DNA of 64,000 bases from Campanula takesimana (Eukaryota > Streptophyta > Magnoliopsida > Asterales > Campanulaceae), in assembly GCA_026119855.1 (NCBI GenBank), contig JAOWBW010000027.1:682001-746000 (forward strand), read 5' to 3'. Both the position numbers and the translations under genes were made by a program. Positions 31,942-44,237 of the stretch are shown one piece after another. The stretch's first letter is position 1, and each line of letters starts with the position of its first letter. A model generated the notes under the pieces. It was not told the DNA's origin. It did not search any database and worked only from the letters and a program-made list of their open reading frames with translations.

Positions 31942-34431
31942 CTAAAGGTAGCTTCTCGGGCCAATCCTTCCTGTTGAGGCCATTTTCTTGACGATGGTCT
32001 CGATGGTCTTATTTGCTGCTTCGACCGCGCCATTTGCTTGGGGACGGTAAGGAGATGACTTGTGCTTGGTGATCTTGTATTCTACCAAAAGTGCATCCAT
32101 TTCCTTCTCAAAGTGAGCGCCGTTGTCGGAAATGATTTCATGAGGCACGCCGTATCGGCACATGATATTAATCATTACAAATTCGGCCACTTTCTTGGCG
32201 TTGAGGGTACGATAGGCTTGTGCTTCGACCCACTTTGTGAAGTAGTCGACGGCCACTAAGACGAATGACTGCCCATTGCTTCCGGCAGGATGGACTTTAC
32301 CGATGATGTCTATCCCCCAACAAGAGAAAGGCCAAGGTGTGACCATGTTGTAAAGTTGCGAGGGTGGAGCGTGTTGCAGATTAGCATGGAATTGGCACTT
32401 GCCACACCTTTTGACTTTCTCGATACAGTCTCGTTCCATAGTTCTCCAATAATAACCAATGCGGAGTATCTTCTTGACTAGCATAAACCCATTCATGTGG
32501 GGTCCACACTCTACTTCTTGCACTTCACACATTATCTCTTGAGCTTCGGCCTCATTGGCGCATAAGAGATTGATCCCGTCATGGTGCCTTTTATAGACTC
32601 GGTCCCCAATCAGTACGTACCGAGAGGCTAGCCTTTGCAGGACCGCTTGAGATTTCTTATTGCTATTCTCGGGATAAGTGCCATCTCTGAGGAAATTCAT
32701 GATATCCGAATACCACGGAGAGTTTGTTTGAACCTCGTTGATCTCGATATTCATGCAGTATGCCGGACTGTTCCTTCGGGCAATTTTGAAAGGCTTCACC
32801 ATTTTCCCTTTGGGCATTTCGACTAATGAAGCTATGGTGGCCAGTGCATCGGCGAAGCGATTCTTATCTCTTGGCAGGTAGTTGAAAGTGATCTCTTGGA
32901 ATTGTTCAACCAATTCTTCAAGGTGCTGACCATACTGTTCGAGAGTCGGGTCTTGGGTTCGCCATTTACCCGATTGCTGATTGATAAGGAGCAAAGAGTC
33001 GCCGAATACTTCCAGTTCCGTGACGTTTCTTTCTAGAGCTGCTTCGAGCCCTGCTACGCATGCTTCGTACTCGACAATGTTGTTGGTAGCTTCGAATTCT
33101 AGACGGATGGCAATGGGAGTGTAGATGTCTTTTGGATCGACAAGCAATATTCCTATACCAAAACCGTGTTTATTAGCGGCGCCATCGAAAAAAAGTTGCC
33201 ACTTATTTTCCTCGGTTGCAGTACAAATTAAATGCTCTTCGGGGAACTGTACGTCTTCCCCCTTCACTTCGTCACACGGGAATTCGGCAAGCTGGTCACT
33301 GAACACTTTCCCCCTGACGGATTTTAGTGTGACGTAAGTGATATCATAGCCGGCGAGCATGAAGTACCATTTGGCTATTCTTGTTGACATGAAAGGCTTC
33401 TCGAAGATGTAGTGGAGCGGGTCCACCTTTGCTACTAGCTTGATTAGAAAAGCTTCCATATAGTGTTTGAGCTTTTGAGTGACCCAAACCAATGCTGCAC
33501 ATGACTTCTCTAAGACAGAGTAGTTCTTTTCGCCTCCTTGGAATCGGCGACTGACAAAATAAATGGCATTCTCCTTTGTGGACTCTCGTTGCTCTTGTGC
33601 TAACATAGCCCCTAGGGCTTCATCATTGACAGTGAGATAGAGCAAAAGAGGCTTCTCCTTGTGCGGCGGAACTAGAACAGGAGGGCACGTCAAGTAATGC
33701 TTCACTTGGTCGAAGGCTTCTTGGCACGCGTCGGTCCATTCTAGAGCCACATTCTTCTTGAGTAGCTTGAAGATTGGCTCGCACATGGAAGTGAGTTGGT
33801 GCACAAACCGACTGATGTATTGCAGTCTGCCCATGAAACCTTTGATCTCTTTCTGCGTCTTTGGAGGAGGCATGTCAATGATTGCCTTGATTTTGGAGGG
33901 GTCTACTTCAATTCCCCTTTCAGTGACCATATAAACAAGGACTTTGCCTCGGATAACCCCGAACGTGCACTTTGCAGGGTTGAGCCTCATCTTGTGTTGA
34001 CGAAGCCTTTCGAAGAACTTGCGGAGGTCGATTAAATGTTGACCATCGGTCCCTTTGGAGTGAATGATCATGTCGTCCACATAGACCTCGATTTCTTTGT
34101 GAATCATATCGTGGAACAAGTCTATCACGGCTCTTTGGTAGGAAGCCCCAGCATTTCTTAACCCAAATGGCATGACTGTGTAGCAAAAGGTACCCCACGG
34201 TGTTGTGAAGGCTGTCTTATGTTGATCTTCCTCGGCCATGAGAATCTGATTGTACCCAGCGAACCCATCCACGAATGAGCGAACCTCGTAGGCAGCAGTG
34301 GAGTCGACCAGCATGTCGATGTTAGGGAGTGGAAAATCATCCTTTGGGGAAGCTTTGTTAAATCCCGGAAGTCCACACAAACTCGAACCTTGCCGTTTGC
34401 CTTTCTGACTGTCACGATGTTGGCTAACCAT
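31942..34431 (-). pseudogene. Tat A RT (main part), RNase H, second RNase H and integrase core
   Basis: An 829-codon frame: RT (YEVRSFVDGFAGYNQILMAE, MPFGLRNAGASYQRA, catalytic YVDDMIIHSK), RNase H-like region (LLLYLTVNDEALGAMLAQEQ), then a second RNase H type domain (WQLFFDGAANKHGFGIGILL, EATNNIVEYEACVAGLEAAL). That second domain is a hallmark of the Tat lineage. The integrase zinc-binding region (CGKCQFHANLQ) and core (GIDIIGKV, IISDNGAHFEKEM, ANGAVEAANKTIE) follow. The first frame break, near 34360, splits RT. Intact catalytic residues suggest moderate age. Confidence 0.92.
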
Positions 34432-34655
34432 GTCGGATACTCGATAACCTTGATGAAACCCACACTGAGGAGCTTCTCAATCTCTTCGTTGACTTGCAGA
34501 GACCATTCTGGCTTGATCTTTCTGAGCTTCTGCTTTACTGGCTTGGCATCTTCTCTGATCGGAATTCTGTGCTCCGCTACCTTTCTGTCCAAACCCGGCA
34601 TGTCTTTGTATGACCATGCGAACACATCCACAAACTCCCGTAGTAGTGCAGTCAA
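34158..34655 (-). pseudogene. Tat A RT N-terminal part
   Basis: Encodes FVDVFAWSYKDMPGLDRKVA, HRIPIREDAKPVKQKLRKIK and VRVCVDFRDLTK, the entry of Tat reverse transcriptase. After DLTK the frame is lost; the continuation is in another frame. Confidence 0.88.
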
Positions 34656-35694
34656 TCTGTCTCTGTCGTCCCCCTTGAAGAAGCTTCGATCTTAGTTTCT
34701 CTTGGCTCTTCTTCGGTACCCAGATTAACAACATGCAATTCTTCGTCAGCCTCTGACCATTTCTCACCACGACTACGGACTTGTTGAGCAAGTTCATTTA
34801 AGTATGTTGTGTTTTCGTGGTCTATTTCATCATAATTTGAATCGTTATTAACTTGTTCGTTAAGTTCATTATTAGTTAATTCATCATTTATGATGTTTGC
34901 AATCTCAGGGTACTCAGAAATATCAAATTTTTCATTAGCAAAGAAAGGAAACACACGCTCGGCTATGGCCTCCATATCCTCTTGGGTGAGGGTATTAGAG
35001 ACACTCTCGGACTCGAAAGTAAGTGTGAGCCGCTCTTCCTTTGTTGCTGTGCGGGGTATGCAACCCATTTCTTGGACTAAGAATTCCTCGGATACCACGG
35101 GCCCTTTCGTTGAATACCAATTGTTGATCGGCTCGGAGCTTGGCGGGATCTCACTGATAGTCTCGTTCATGTGACGGTGCCATGGATGGCGTTGACTTGG
35201 CATTCATTCATTATGGCAAGCTCTTCGAACATGGAGGCTAAATCTGTCAGTTCTTCCCCCACGATGATTTCTGTCTCGGACTCTATAGTCACCTTCCTTC
35301 CCCACCATTCACGGGGCGACATGGGAGTTGGTTCCCTTTCGGATTTCTGGATCTCACAATCGGAGAAGATTTCGAGACCGGGCTTTTTGACACCCTTATT
35401 GTTAACCCATGGCTCGGGAAAGATCATGTATGGAACGTCTTCCCCTTGGCGGACAAAATAGCCATTCAACGTCTTGCGGTAAGGCCTTAGATTAGGGACC
35501 TCATAACGACGGCCTTCTTTACGAGCTCGGGCCTTTTCATTCTTGATTGCTTGCTCTTGTTTCAAGTCTTCTCTGGAAGGCTCGTACCCCAAACCGAATG
35601 TGTTCTTGACAAATGGGACTTGCACAGGATGTAGGATTCCTTGTTGATATTTCCCTAGGCCTAAACCAGGGAAGTAGTCCATATTCCTCATCAT
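34652..35694 (-). pseudogene. Tat A spacer between protease and RT
   Basis: Two overlapping frames. The upstream one has YFPGLGLGKYQQGI and a KEGRRYEVPNLRPYRKTLNG segment, a G-patch-like and linker region also found in Tat B (RYLPGLGLGRELQG). The downstream one is acidic (EADEELHVVNLGTEEEPRET). These linker regions are characteristic of Tat polyproteins; no enzymatic role is known to me. Confidence 0.75.
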
Positions 35695-35856
35695 GCGGAG
35701 GACTTTGTGATTGCTGGGGGTCCATGATCGTTTCCCCCTTCTTTGTCAATGGCGTTGATTGAGACGCGGAGAGAGTGGAGTCTGGTAGACCATGCTGAAC
35801 TTGGTGGACGGGCTCACCTTTTCTGTGGATAGTGACGTTTTCGGCCATGACGGTCA

Positions 35857-36291
35857 CTATTTCATCACCATTTCGGATCTTGACACATTGATGGAGAGTT
35901 GACGGGACGGCATTAGAACTGTGAATCCATGGTCGACCCAAAATAAGTTGAACGAGGCCGGGATGTCAAGCACTTGGAATGGAACGGACATGACCATGCT
36001 CCCAAACTCAATGTCTATTTCGATCATGCCCATGACTGTACGGGCGGTGCTGTCATAACCTCGGATTACTTGAGTAGAAGGCTTCAAATCGGAATCCTTA
36101 AGCCCCAGTATGCCCATGATTCTGCCAGGCATGAGGTTGAGTGCGGAACCACCGTCCACTAAGACTCTTGAGATGGGCCTCCCCCTTGCTCGTACCTTGA
36201 GGTAAATAGCCTCGTTGTGGTCGGAACCAAATGGTGGAAGGTCCATATCGGCAAAGGTGATGACGTTGCCAAAATGAATGTGACCGATCAT
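35857..36291 (-). pseudogene. Tat A aspartic protease
   Basis: Encodes HFGNVITFADMDLPPFGSDH and the active-site segment RVLVDGGSALNLMPG, followed by RGYDSTARTVMGMIEIDIEF. This protease cleaves the gag-pol polyprotein. D-G-G replaces D-S/T-G, as in other Tat proteases here. The flap-side LGRPW motif (visible as GRPWIH) lies in another frame after a 1-nt shift near 35945. Confidence 0.85.
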
Positions 36292-36334
36292 TGCCGTGAG
36301 GTCCTCGGGAGTAGTATCGGGAGAAACTGATGTA

Positions 36335-38186
36335 TCATCGAGATTGCGGATGACAAGATCTCGGTGTTTCTTTGAGGATGCAATGAGGTCCCAAATAGAG
36401 ATGTTGGCTTGAGTTTTCTTGAGTTGGACAAGTAGAGGATCTGGGAGTGTCGCGAGCTTGCGGCCTTTGAGAAGAGGAGCTTGGTGCGGAAGTGGAAGGG
36501 TTGCTTGCTATGACTCGACCGGATCGAGTTAGCATGTTGACGTTCCCATCTTGCTTCTTTTTCCTATTCTCTAGTACTTCCCTCATTACCTCATCGTAAG
36601 TTACAACATAACAAGAATTGTCAAGTTTATTCATAACATTGGGGCCCCCATTCACAATTGGGATTGAATGGGTGGTCCCCTCGAGTTCTCCTATCTCTAT
36701 TACATTGACATGTTCGCCATTAGTCACTACAAATTCTTTCTTGTCTATGAGATCTTGAATGACATTGCGGAGAACGAAGCATTCCTCGGTGGTGTGGCCA
36801 CTATATTGGTGGTAGCCACAATATTTGTGGTGAGCATGATTGGGGTGGACCGTCTTGGGTTGGTACCCTTGCACGGGGTGTGACTTGACCCTTTGCTTTG
36901 AGGACCTCGAACACTTCGGTTTGAGTCATGCCTTGGAGAGGCGTGTAGACACGGTCATTTCGGGACTTCTTCCCTTGGGGTGGAGGAACCTTTTTGTAAT
37001 TCCCCTTATCGATAGTGACGGCGTTGACCGAGGCCTCTTTTGTGGAGTTGGAAGCGGCCTTGTAGCGGTAGCTAGGACACTTCTTGACTTCCTTGAGCAA
37101 CTCGTCCATTCGGACCCCCGCCTCATACATTTGGGAGAAATCGCATAGCAAGCCCCACTTAGGTGGGTGCGGAGATCAATTTTGAGACATTTGAGAAAGA
37201 TGTCCATTTGCTCTTTGGTATTTGGCCTTTCCACAATCTCGGAGAGTTTATCATTCCATCTCCTTGTGAAGTCGATGAAGGACTCGTGTCTCGTTGAGTA
37301 GTGTTCTCTAGCTCTTTCCTTGTGGGCCGGTGAGTGGTGTTGCCTTGGTATTGGTTCTTGAAGGCAAGCATGGCGGAGTCCCAATCAAGACGGACAGTGA
37401 GCGGGAGAGTAGCATACCAATCTTTTGCCGCCCCCTCGAGAGTGAGAGGAAAGCATTGAGCCATCACCTTGGGGGAGACCTTCTTCGGAACCATTGCCCA
37501 AATATAAGTCTCAATGTGAGCCATAGGACAAGAGTTGCCTTGAATTTGCTTATGTCGGGCATCTTGAACTTATCAGGAAGAGCGGCCATAGTACTCATGA
37601 GGATGGATGATTGATAAAGGCTTGTGTCGGAGCCTTTCCCCATGTTGAGCCATTGAATTTTGGTCGATGTAGGCCATGATAGAATCCACCATTTTGGGCT
37701 CATTGTTCTCGGAACTTGGCTCTCCCATTTTCTTGGTGCGGGTGTTGACATAAGGACTTTTGAACAAACCCTCGGTCCATTCGGATTCGTCATCGTTATT
37801 TTTGTTCTTCCCCTTGGCAAATTAGTGAGCTTTTCTTTCATTAGCTCCATCTCGGCCTCGTGGGCCTCCCTTTGGCTGTCGAGGTGGGATTGCCAAATGT
37901 CGTCTTTGCTTTGTGCCTCCTTATTAAGGGTGGAGACTTGCTCTTGGAGGAGTTGGACCATGGTTGAAAGCTGTTCGAGAGACATGGTGTTGCTTCTGCC
38001 GGTCATGGTTGATGTAGGAGCTGTTGGAGTGATCTCTTCACGGACTAACCGATTTGCCGAATCCCGGTAGACTCTGTAAGTACCAATTGAACCTATATTG
38101 CAGAAGAGGCCCTTGTCAGTCTTGAGTAACACTTGCGGTCCACGAAGAGGCTTAGAACACACAGTTGGGCACACGACTCGAACCAC
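36335..38186 (-). pseudogene. Tat A gag, multiply frameshifted
   Basis: N-terminal VLLKTDKGLFCNIGSIGTYR and MSLEQLSTMVQLLQEQVSTL with a coiled-coil stretch (AHEAEMELMKEKL). The core follows: MAHIETYIWAMVPKKVSPK, LEGAAKDWYATLPL, FTRRWNDKLSEI. The C-terminal part has CGYHQYSGHTTEECFVLRN, a zinc-knuckle-like C-H-H-C pattern. The N-terminal part is matched by the plus-strand copy at 61271-62020, which supports the upstream start. At least four frame changes. Confidence 0.85.
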
Positions 38187-38652
38187 ATAAGAAAAGACTC
38201 TTTTTTTTTTTTTTATAAGTCGGAGGGAATGGATCCCTTTTGGGGTTTCTAAGAAATAATGGAATCGTCACACTAGTATATAGACCATCTCGCGGTCCCA
38301 TATACTCATCGGATTCCATCTCGTTTGTGAATCCTACATGTATCGGGATTAAACTAAATTAATGTAGTAAAGCATACATGCGGGGACGGATTTTTATTTT
38401 CGTCCAAAATAACCACTTTTGGGGACGGATTTTTATTGCGTCCGTTTCAACAAGTTGGCATGTATGATTTGAAGACATTAGTTTAGGGAAATCTCGGTAC
38501 ATGGAAACCGACTTGAGTCACGGAGTGTTAGACCTTAACTAGAATTGTGTGGCTTGTGCTCGGCTTGAATATGAGGCTCAAGGTCACCCCCGGCATGTAG
38601 TCTTGAACTACGCCACGGGCTGAGGTTTACCGCTTCGAAAGAGCCAAGTCGA
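38187..38652 (-). other. Tat A leader up to the assembly gap
   Basis: Non-coding leader with an A/T run near 38200 and two copies of GGGGACGGATTTTTATT. The part nearest the gap matches the plus strand around 60790-60870 in reverse, confirming it as the same family. Confidence 0.75.
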
Positions 38653-38752
38653 NNNNNNNNNNNNNNNNNNNNNNNNNNNNNNNNNNNNNNNNNNNNNNNN
38701 NNNNNNNNNNNNNNNNNNNNNNNNNNNNNNNNNNNNNNNNNNNNNNNNNNNN
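38653..38752. other. Assembly gap of 100 N
   Basis: Exactly 100 unknown bases, the usual placeholder for a gap of unknown size. It separates Tat A leader from an interior piece of G3, so adjacency across it is not established. Confidence 0.98.
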
Positions 38753-40439
38753 TTCTGTAAGGTGCCTCAGATATAGGAGCCGTACCTGGAAGTAAGTCAA
38801 TACAGAACTCTATTTCCCGGTCAGGAGGCATGCATACTCAGAAGAAAATACATCTGAAAATTCTTTAACAATAGGCACATCCCCAATATCAGGAATCTTT
38901 TAGTAGTATCAAGAACACTAGCCAAATACCCCGCACAACCACGGTTCAACAACTTTCTAGCCTTCATATAAGAAATAATCCTAATTCTCTTACCCCAAGG
39001 AACAGTTTCAAAAGAAAATTTAGGAACATTTGGGATAGAAAATGTGACCACTTTATTAGCACAATCAACAGACGCATGATATTTACCCAAACCAATCCAT
39101 ACCCAAGATAACATCAAAATCTTGTAATGGTAAGATAACTAAATCAGCAGGTAAAACATGCTCACGTATATGCACATCACAAGAATGCAACACATCATTG
39201 GTCACCAAACACTCCCCTATAGGAGTTGACACCTTTAACACATAAGTAGAGATTCAGAAGACATATGCAATCGAGAAGCAAAATGCACAGACACATAAGA
39301 ATGCGATAAGCCAGGGTCAATAAGTGTACGTGCCCTCAAACTAGACACAGAAATAATACCTCCTATCACATTAGAGGACTCCGAAGCCTGTTACTGAGAA
39401 ATAGCAAAGACACGACCCTGAACCTTAGGCTTGCCTGAGGAATCCCTTTTCTGACCCTGAGAGGACCCAACCACACTTCCCGATGCTTACATCCTATACT
39501 TAGGGAAATCCCTCTGAAAATGTCCTAACTGACTACAGTTCAAACACTTGCCCTGCTTCTTCCAACATCTCTCTTCTGAATGCCCTTCTTTCTGACAATA
39601 ATTACAAACTCCTCTACTCTGACTCCCTGAAGTATTATTTTGATTTCTGTTACCTGACTATCTTTGAGAAAACCCTTTAAATTGTGAAGATCCACCTTGA
39701 TTTCCTCTACTCTCACCACGTTGTGGTTGCCTAACTTGCTTCCCAGCGCCTAACAATTCCATTTTCCTTTTATGTCCTCAATGTCATGCTCCACCTGGTA
39801 AGCTCGATCAACTGCATCCTGAAAATCTTGCAACTTATGGGATACTAGCTGAGTTCTAATCACGGTTTTCAAACCTTTCACAAAACTCGAAGCCTTCCTC
39901 TCCTCAGTTGCCACTAGGTGAGTACAATACCTGGACAACTCTGAAAATTTAGCTGAATATTGAGCAATTGACATAGAACCTTGCTCCAAGTTAAGAAATT
40001 CCATCTCCTTCCTGTCTTGATCTACTCGAGGAATGAAGTGTTCTTTGAACTTTCCAGAAAATTCTCCCAAGTGTAAGGTACATGAGTCTCATCCCATTTA
40101 GTTTTCAAAGCTTTCCACCAATGCTCAGCCGCTCCATTCAATTTATAGTAGCAAACCTGACTTGATCTTCCTCCGAACATCTCAAAGCATCAAGATCATT
40201 TCCATCGATTCAATCCACCTTTCAGTTTTAGATACATCGGGCTCTCCATCATACTCCATAGGCTTCATTTTCAGAAACTGTTCTAGGCCATATCTTGGTG
40301 GTACCTGTTCCCTTTCTTGCCTCTGATCATTTATAGTTTTCATCGCTGCTTCGAACATTCCTTGGAACATAATTCGAGCCTCTTCTCTGGCATCCCCTTG
40401 CCCCGAAGAGCCGGCCTGATCTCCGTCAGTTTCACCCAT
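38753..40439 (-). pseudogene. Partial second G3 interior: start of RT, protease and gag
   Basis: Near-duplicate of 45455-47146. It carries gag (GLEQFLKMKPMEYDGEPD, FLNLEQGSMSIAQYSAKFSE), zinc-knuckle remnants, protease region and the entry to RT (DLLPGTAPISEAPYR), then runs into the gap. Compared with the other copy it has many single-base insertions or deletions, for example CTCAAAGCATCAAGATC against CTCAAAGAATCAAAGATC, so all frames are short. Confidence 0.9.
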
Positions 40440-40535
40440 TTTTAATGGATACCTGCATCAAACACTCAACGTTACTCACTCTATACTCTACTACCCTCCT
40501 AGGTCATTTAGTCATTCTAGACCATCTACAACCTA

Positions 40536-40547
40536 GCTCTGATACCA
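40536..40547 (-). other. Primer binding site of the partial G3 interior
   Basis: The minus strand reads TGGTATCAGAGC, 2 bp from the LTR start TGTCGCGCC at 40550. Confidence 0.9.
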
Positions 40548-40549
40548 AC

Positions 40550-42654
40550 TGTCGCGCCCCGTACCCGTGGTCCTACTTGGCCCACGCTCGGGACACGAAC
40601 GGAAGACGTTATGAAACCTTTTAGAAAATTTTTCGAAATGTCCTTTTAGAAAGTGGCACAAAATCACACTTGAAGTTCAAAGACTTCACTTAACTTGAAA
40701 CAAACTTTACAAACACTTTCAAGACGAAAGTACTTAGCCCGAAGGCTTACAAACTTTTAAACAAATATACATACATCAACCTTTACCAAAATAGATGGAA
40801 CCATAAGAAGTACGGGTACTCTACCCAAAGGGTTTACATTTACATAATGTAACCTTCAACAAAACAAGTCCCAACTCTTACCAAACCAACGTCCTCCCGT
40901 GCCGAGTGTCCTATCCCCTGGACCCGCCTTTATCTAAAACAGTAAACAAATAAGGGTGAGAATAAATCTCAGTAAGCTACTAAAATGCAACTACGTTACA
41001 TGCTGATATGATGATCATAAAGAAACAATATCAACAGTAATCATATAGCATATAGCACATAATATCAACTCATATATCACTTTTACCACATTGCCCACAC
41101 TCCGGTGGATACCAAAGCCAAGGTTTACCCAATAACCATAACTGATGAGAATACCATCTGAGAAACCCATCAGAGAAAACCATCTGAACAGCATAAATAG
41201 CTGAAGCCGTCGGGATCCCGAAAACCAAACCATAATCAATAAACCAAGTAACCAGAGAGGGAAATATGACACAAAGTCATAACCCAAATACTCACCAAAG
41301 GGAGCAATTCATCCCATCCAAGGCCAATCTGGACTGGGGAAACTAGAAGGCACAGTGGACATCTTATAGTGAACTTGGCTTGTGTGCCACTATAATTCTC
41401 CCACCGCCTGACTCACAAGCTCCAATGGAAAACCTTATAGTGGACTTACCTGTACCACTATAATTCTTCCATTGGCTGACTCCACAACAAGACCAGCTGG
41501 ACCTTTACAAAAGCACAGTAATGAATACTTGCTAAACAAAACTCGGGGCATTTAATCCAAGAAGGAACTAAGCCAATACATCACAAGATGCACACAAAGA
41601 ATCCTTATAAAGAGTCCATAAAAAGGACATTTAATCCATTACTAACATTCCACAATAATCATCTAAGTACTTTAGGACACTATCCAAAAACTAGACCAAG
41701 GTTGATCTCTAAACTCCTTAGTTGAAAACTCTAAACTTTTCCAGACAACTGGGCGGTCGCCCAAACAGGGCTGTGCGGCCGCCCAAAATACTCTGTCCCA
41801 AGAAGAAAATCCTTCAGATAGATGTGCGGCCGCACACCCATTTTTTGGCGGCCGCCCACATCACCCGGCAGGCCTAAAAACTTAACCAAAGTTTACTCCT
41901 TTTGTTTCACAAGCATAACATATACTCTGCACAATTTAATACACAACATTAGCAACTCTCATTAACAACTTCCATTAGATTACAACATGCTTCTAAACCA
42001 TTTCCCATACTCAGCTACAACCAAAATCATATACTCCTTTTGTCCCAAAATTACAAATATAGCAAATATTACCCAAATCACAAAATTAACAAGTAGGAGT
42101 ATCATATATAGCATATATGACTATTTTAACATTTAAAGGGGAATTAGTAACTTACCTAGTTCCGGAAAAAGTGTCGCTGAAATAAGTTTTGTTCGGCTAG
42201 AAATGACCTACTCGATGCCCTGATCATTTTTATATAATTAGTTTTTAAAACGGGTAAGTAAATAAAAAGAATTAAATCGAATGGGTCGAACTTACCTTTT
42301 TCTCCTAACCCTAACTGAGACGTAGAAAGTTGCAGAACAAATGAAATACACAGTGAAGGAAAGAAAGAAGGAAAGTTTCTTAAATATCTTACCCATTTTT
42401 ACAACTTGGTCACCCAACTTTCAAAGTTAACACTTAAGCCCCTTAACTTATAATTTCAACTAGGACCCTAAAGTTTCAACTTAAATCATTTAACTCCTTT
42501 AATCATTATTTTTACTAACTAAGTAAATAACACAAATAATCAAGTATGATATGCAAATCATAAAATATAATGCAACACATAAAATGCACATATAAGTCAA
42601 ATAAAAATCCCCAAAAGTATAAAATAAATAGGGACGGGTTTTGGGGTCGATACA
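40550..42654 (-). repeat. G3 LTR (middle), ~2.1 kb
   Basis: Runs from TGTCGCGCCCCGTACCC to GGGGTCGATACA. Nearly identical to 47257-49351; differences include a 13-14-bp extra stretch near 41166-41180 and a few single-base indels. That implies a young element or a recent recombination. Confidence 0.92.
41750..41858. promoter_or_regulatory. Four 14-bp GC palindromes, spacing 22-51-22 (G3 middle LTR)
   Basis: TGGGCGGTCGCCCA at 41750, TGTGCGGCCGCCCA at 41772, TGTGCGGCCGCACA at 41823 (perfect palindrome) and TTGGCGGCCGCCCA at 41845. Confidence 0.92.
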
Positions 42655-42668
42655 ATCACTCCCCCTTA
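42655..42668 (-). other. Polypurine tract of G3
   Basis: The minus strand reads AAGGGGGAGTGAT directly before the LTR. Confidence 0.75.
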
Positions 42669-42694
42669 AAGAAAATTCGTCCCGAATTTTAGGG

Positions 42695-44089
42695 TTACTT
42701 ACCGAGGCCCTCAAACAACCAAGGGTACTTCCTCTCGATCTCTTCCCAAAGTTCCCAAGTCGATTCTTCCACATTGTGATTCCTCCACACAACTCGAACA
42801 AGAGGGATACTTTTGTTTCTCAATTCTTGCACCTTAGAATCAATGACTTGGACCGGATGTTCCTCATAAGACATACTCGGCTCAATATCCTCGGGAACCT
42901 CAGCTAGAACATGAGAAGAATCATACACATACTTCCGAAGCATAGAAACATGAAACACATTATGGATCTTATCAAGAGAAGGAGGTAAAGCAAGACGATA
43001 AGCCGATCCCCTACTCTTCCAAGAATCTCAAATGGACCAATAAACCTCGGAGCAAGCTTTCCTTTCTTCCCATATCTTCGAATACCAACCTTAGGGGAAA
43101 CCTTCAAAAACACAAAGTCACCTTTTTCGAACTCAAGATCTCGCCTCCGATGATCAGCGTAGCTTTTCTGTCTACTCTGGGCAGTACTCAAACGATCTCG
43201 AATAAGTTTAACCTTCTCAACTGAATCGTTAACCATCTGAACACCCCAAATCTTGGCTTCTCCCACTTCATCCCAACAGATAGGAGACCGACATTTCCTT
43301 CCATACAAGGCTTCATAAGGAGCCATCCCAATACTGGACTGAAACTGTTATTATAAGCAAACTCTACGAGAGGCAAATGAATATCCCACGAATCTGAAAA
43401 ATCAACTGAGCAAGCCTTCAACATATCCTCAAGAATCTGGATAGTTCTCTCGGACTGGCCATCTGTTTGAGGATGAAAAGCTGTACTAAATCTCAACTCT
43501 GAACCCAAAGCCTTCTGAAACGCTTTCCAAAACCGAGATGTGAATCTAGGGTCACGATCAGATACAATGCTCACTGGAACTCCATGTAACCTCACGATCT
43601 CATTAATGTACAAAGTGCAAGCTTTTACATAGAATAACCGATCTCAATAGATAGAAAATGAGAAGACTTTGTCAATCTATCAACAATCACCCAAACCGCA
43701 TCAAACCTTCTTCGAGTACGAGGTAACCCTGTCACAAAATCCATAGTAACATGTTCCCACTTCCATTCCGGAATCTCTAACGGTTGAAGCAATCCTGCAG
43801 GCCTTTGATATTCCGCTTTAACTTGTTGACATGTTAAGCACTTGGATACATAATCCGCTATCTCTCTCTTCATATTATTCCACCAAAAGTGTTGCTTCAA
43901 ATTCTGATACATTTTAGTACTCCCGGGATGAATAGTATACCTTGATTTATGGCCTTCATTAAGAACTTGGTGTTTAACCCCATCAACATTAGGCACACAC
44001 AATCGACCTCTGAAAGTCAATACCCCTTCAGAACTGAGTGAGAAATCCTCAAATTTACCTTCCTTGATTTTATCCATAATCTTTACCAA
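42695..44089 (-). pseudogene. G3 integrase with chromodomain, frameshifted
   Basis: Zinc-binding region (HPGSTKMYQNLKQHFWW, CLTCQQVKAEYQ), core (MDFVTGLPRTRRRFDAVW, IVSDRDPRFTSRFWKAF, DGQSERTIQILEDML), GPFEILGRVG, then the C-terminal chromodomain (SYEEHPVQVIDSKVQELRNK, LVRVVWRNHNVEESTWEL), ending FEGLGK and stop. Frame breaks occur near 43615, 43330 and 42990. Same family style as G1, but clearly diverged. Confidence 0.9.
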
Positions 44090-44237
44090 TTCCGGGTCAT
44101 CCTTCTGAGCTTCCTTTATTGTTGAACTAAAGTTGGAAATACTCGAATGTTCGCAAAAATAGCTCCATGTTTAGATTCATAAGGACTCCAATCTCGAGCA
44201 TCCTCCAACATCTTCCATTCCCGCACCATCAATGAAG

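Larger units (their letters stand above)
25540..38652 (-). mobile_element. Ty3/gypsy Tat element A with two antisense ORFs; 5' LTR lost in gap
   Basis: Minus-strand order is leader, gag, protease, spacer protein, RT, RNase H, second RNase H-like domain, integrase without chromodomain, then a 5-kb region with antisense ORFs and a minisatellite, then the 3' LTR. This layout, with extra ORFs between pol and the 3' LTR, is known from the plant Tat lineage (Ogre/Retand relatives). The 5' LTR and primer site fall in the N gap. Frameshifts throughout pol make it non-autonomous. Confidence 0.88.

Noticed and set aside
40550..42654. Solo LTR
   Set aside because: It has a primer site on one side and a polypurine tract on the other, so it belongs to two interiors.
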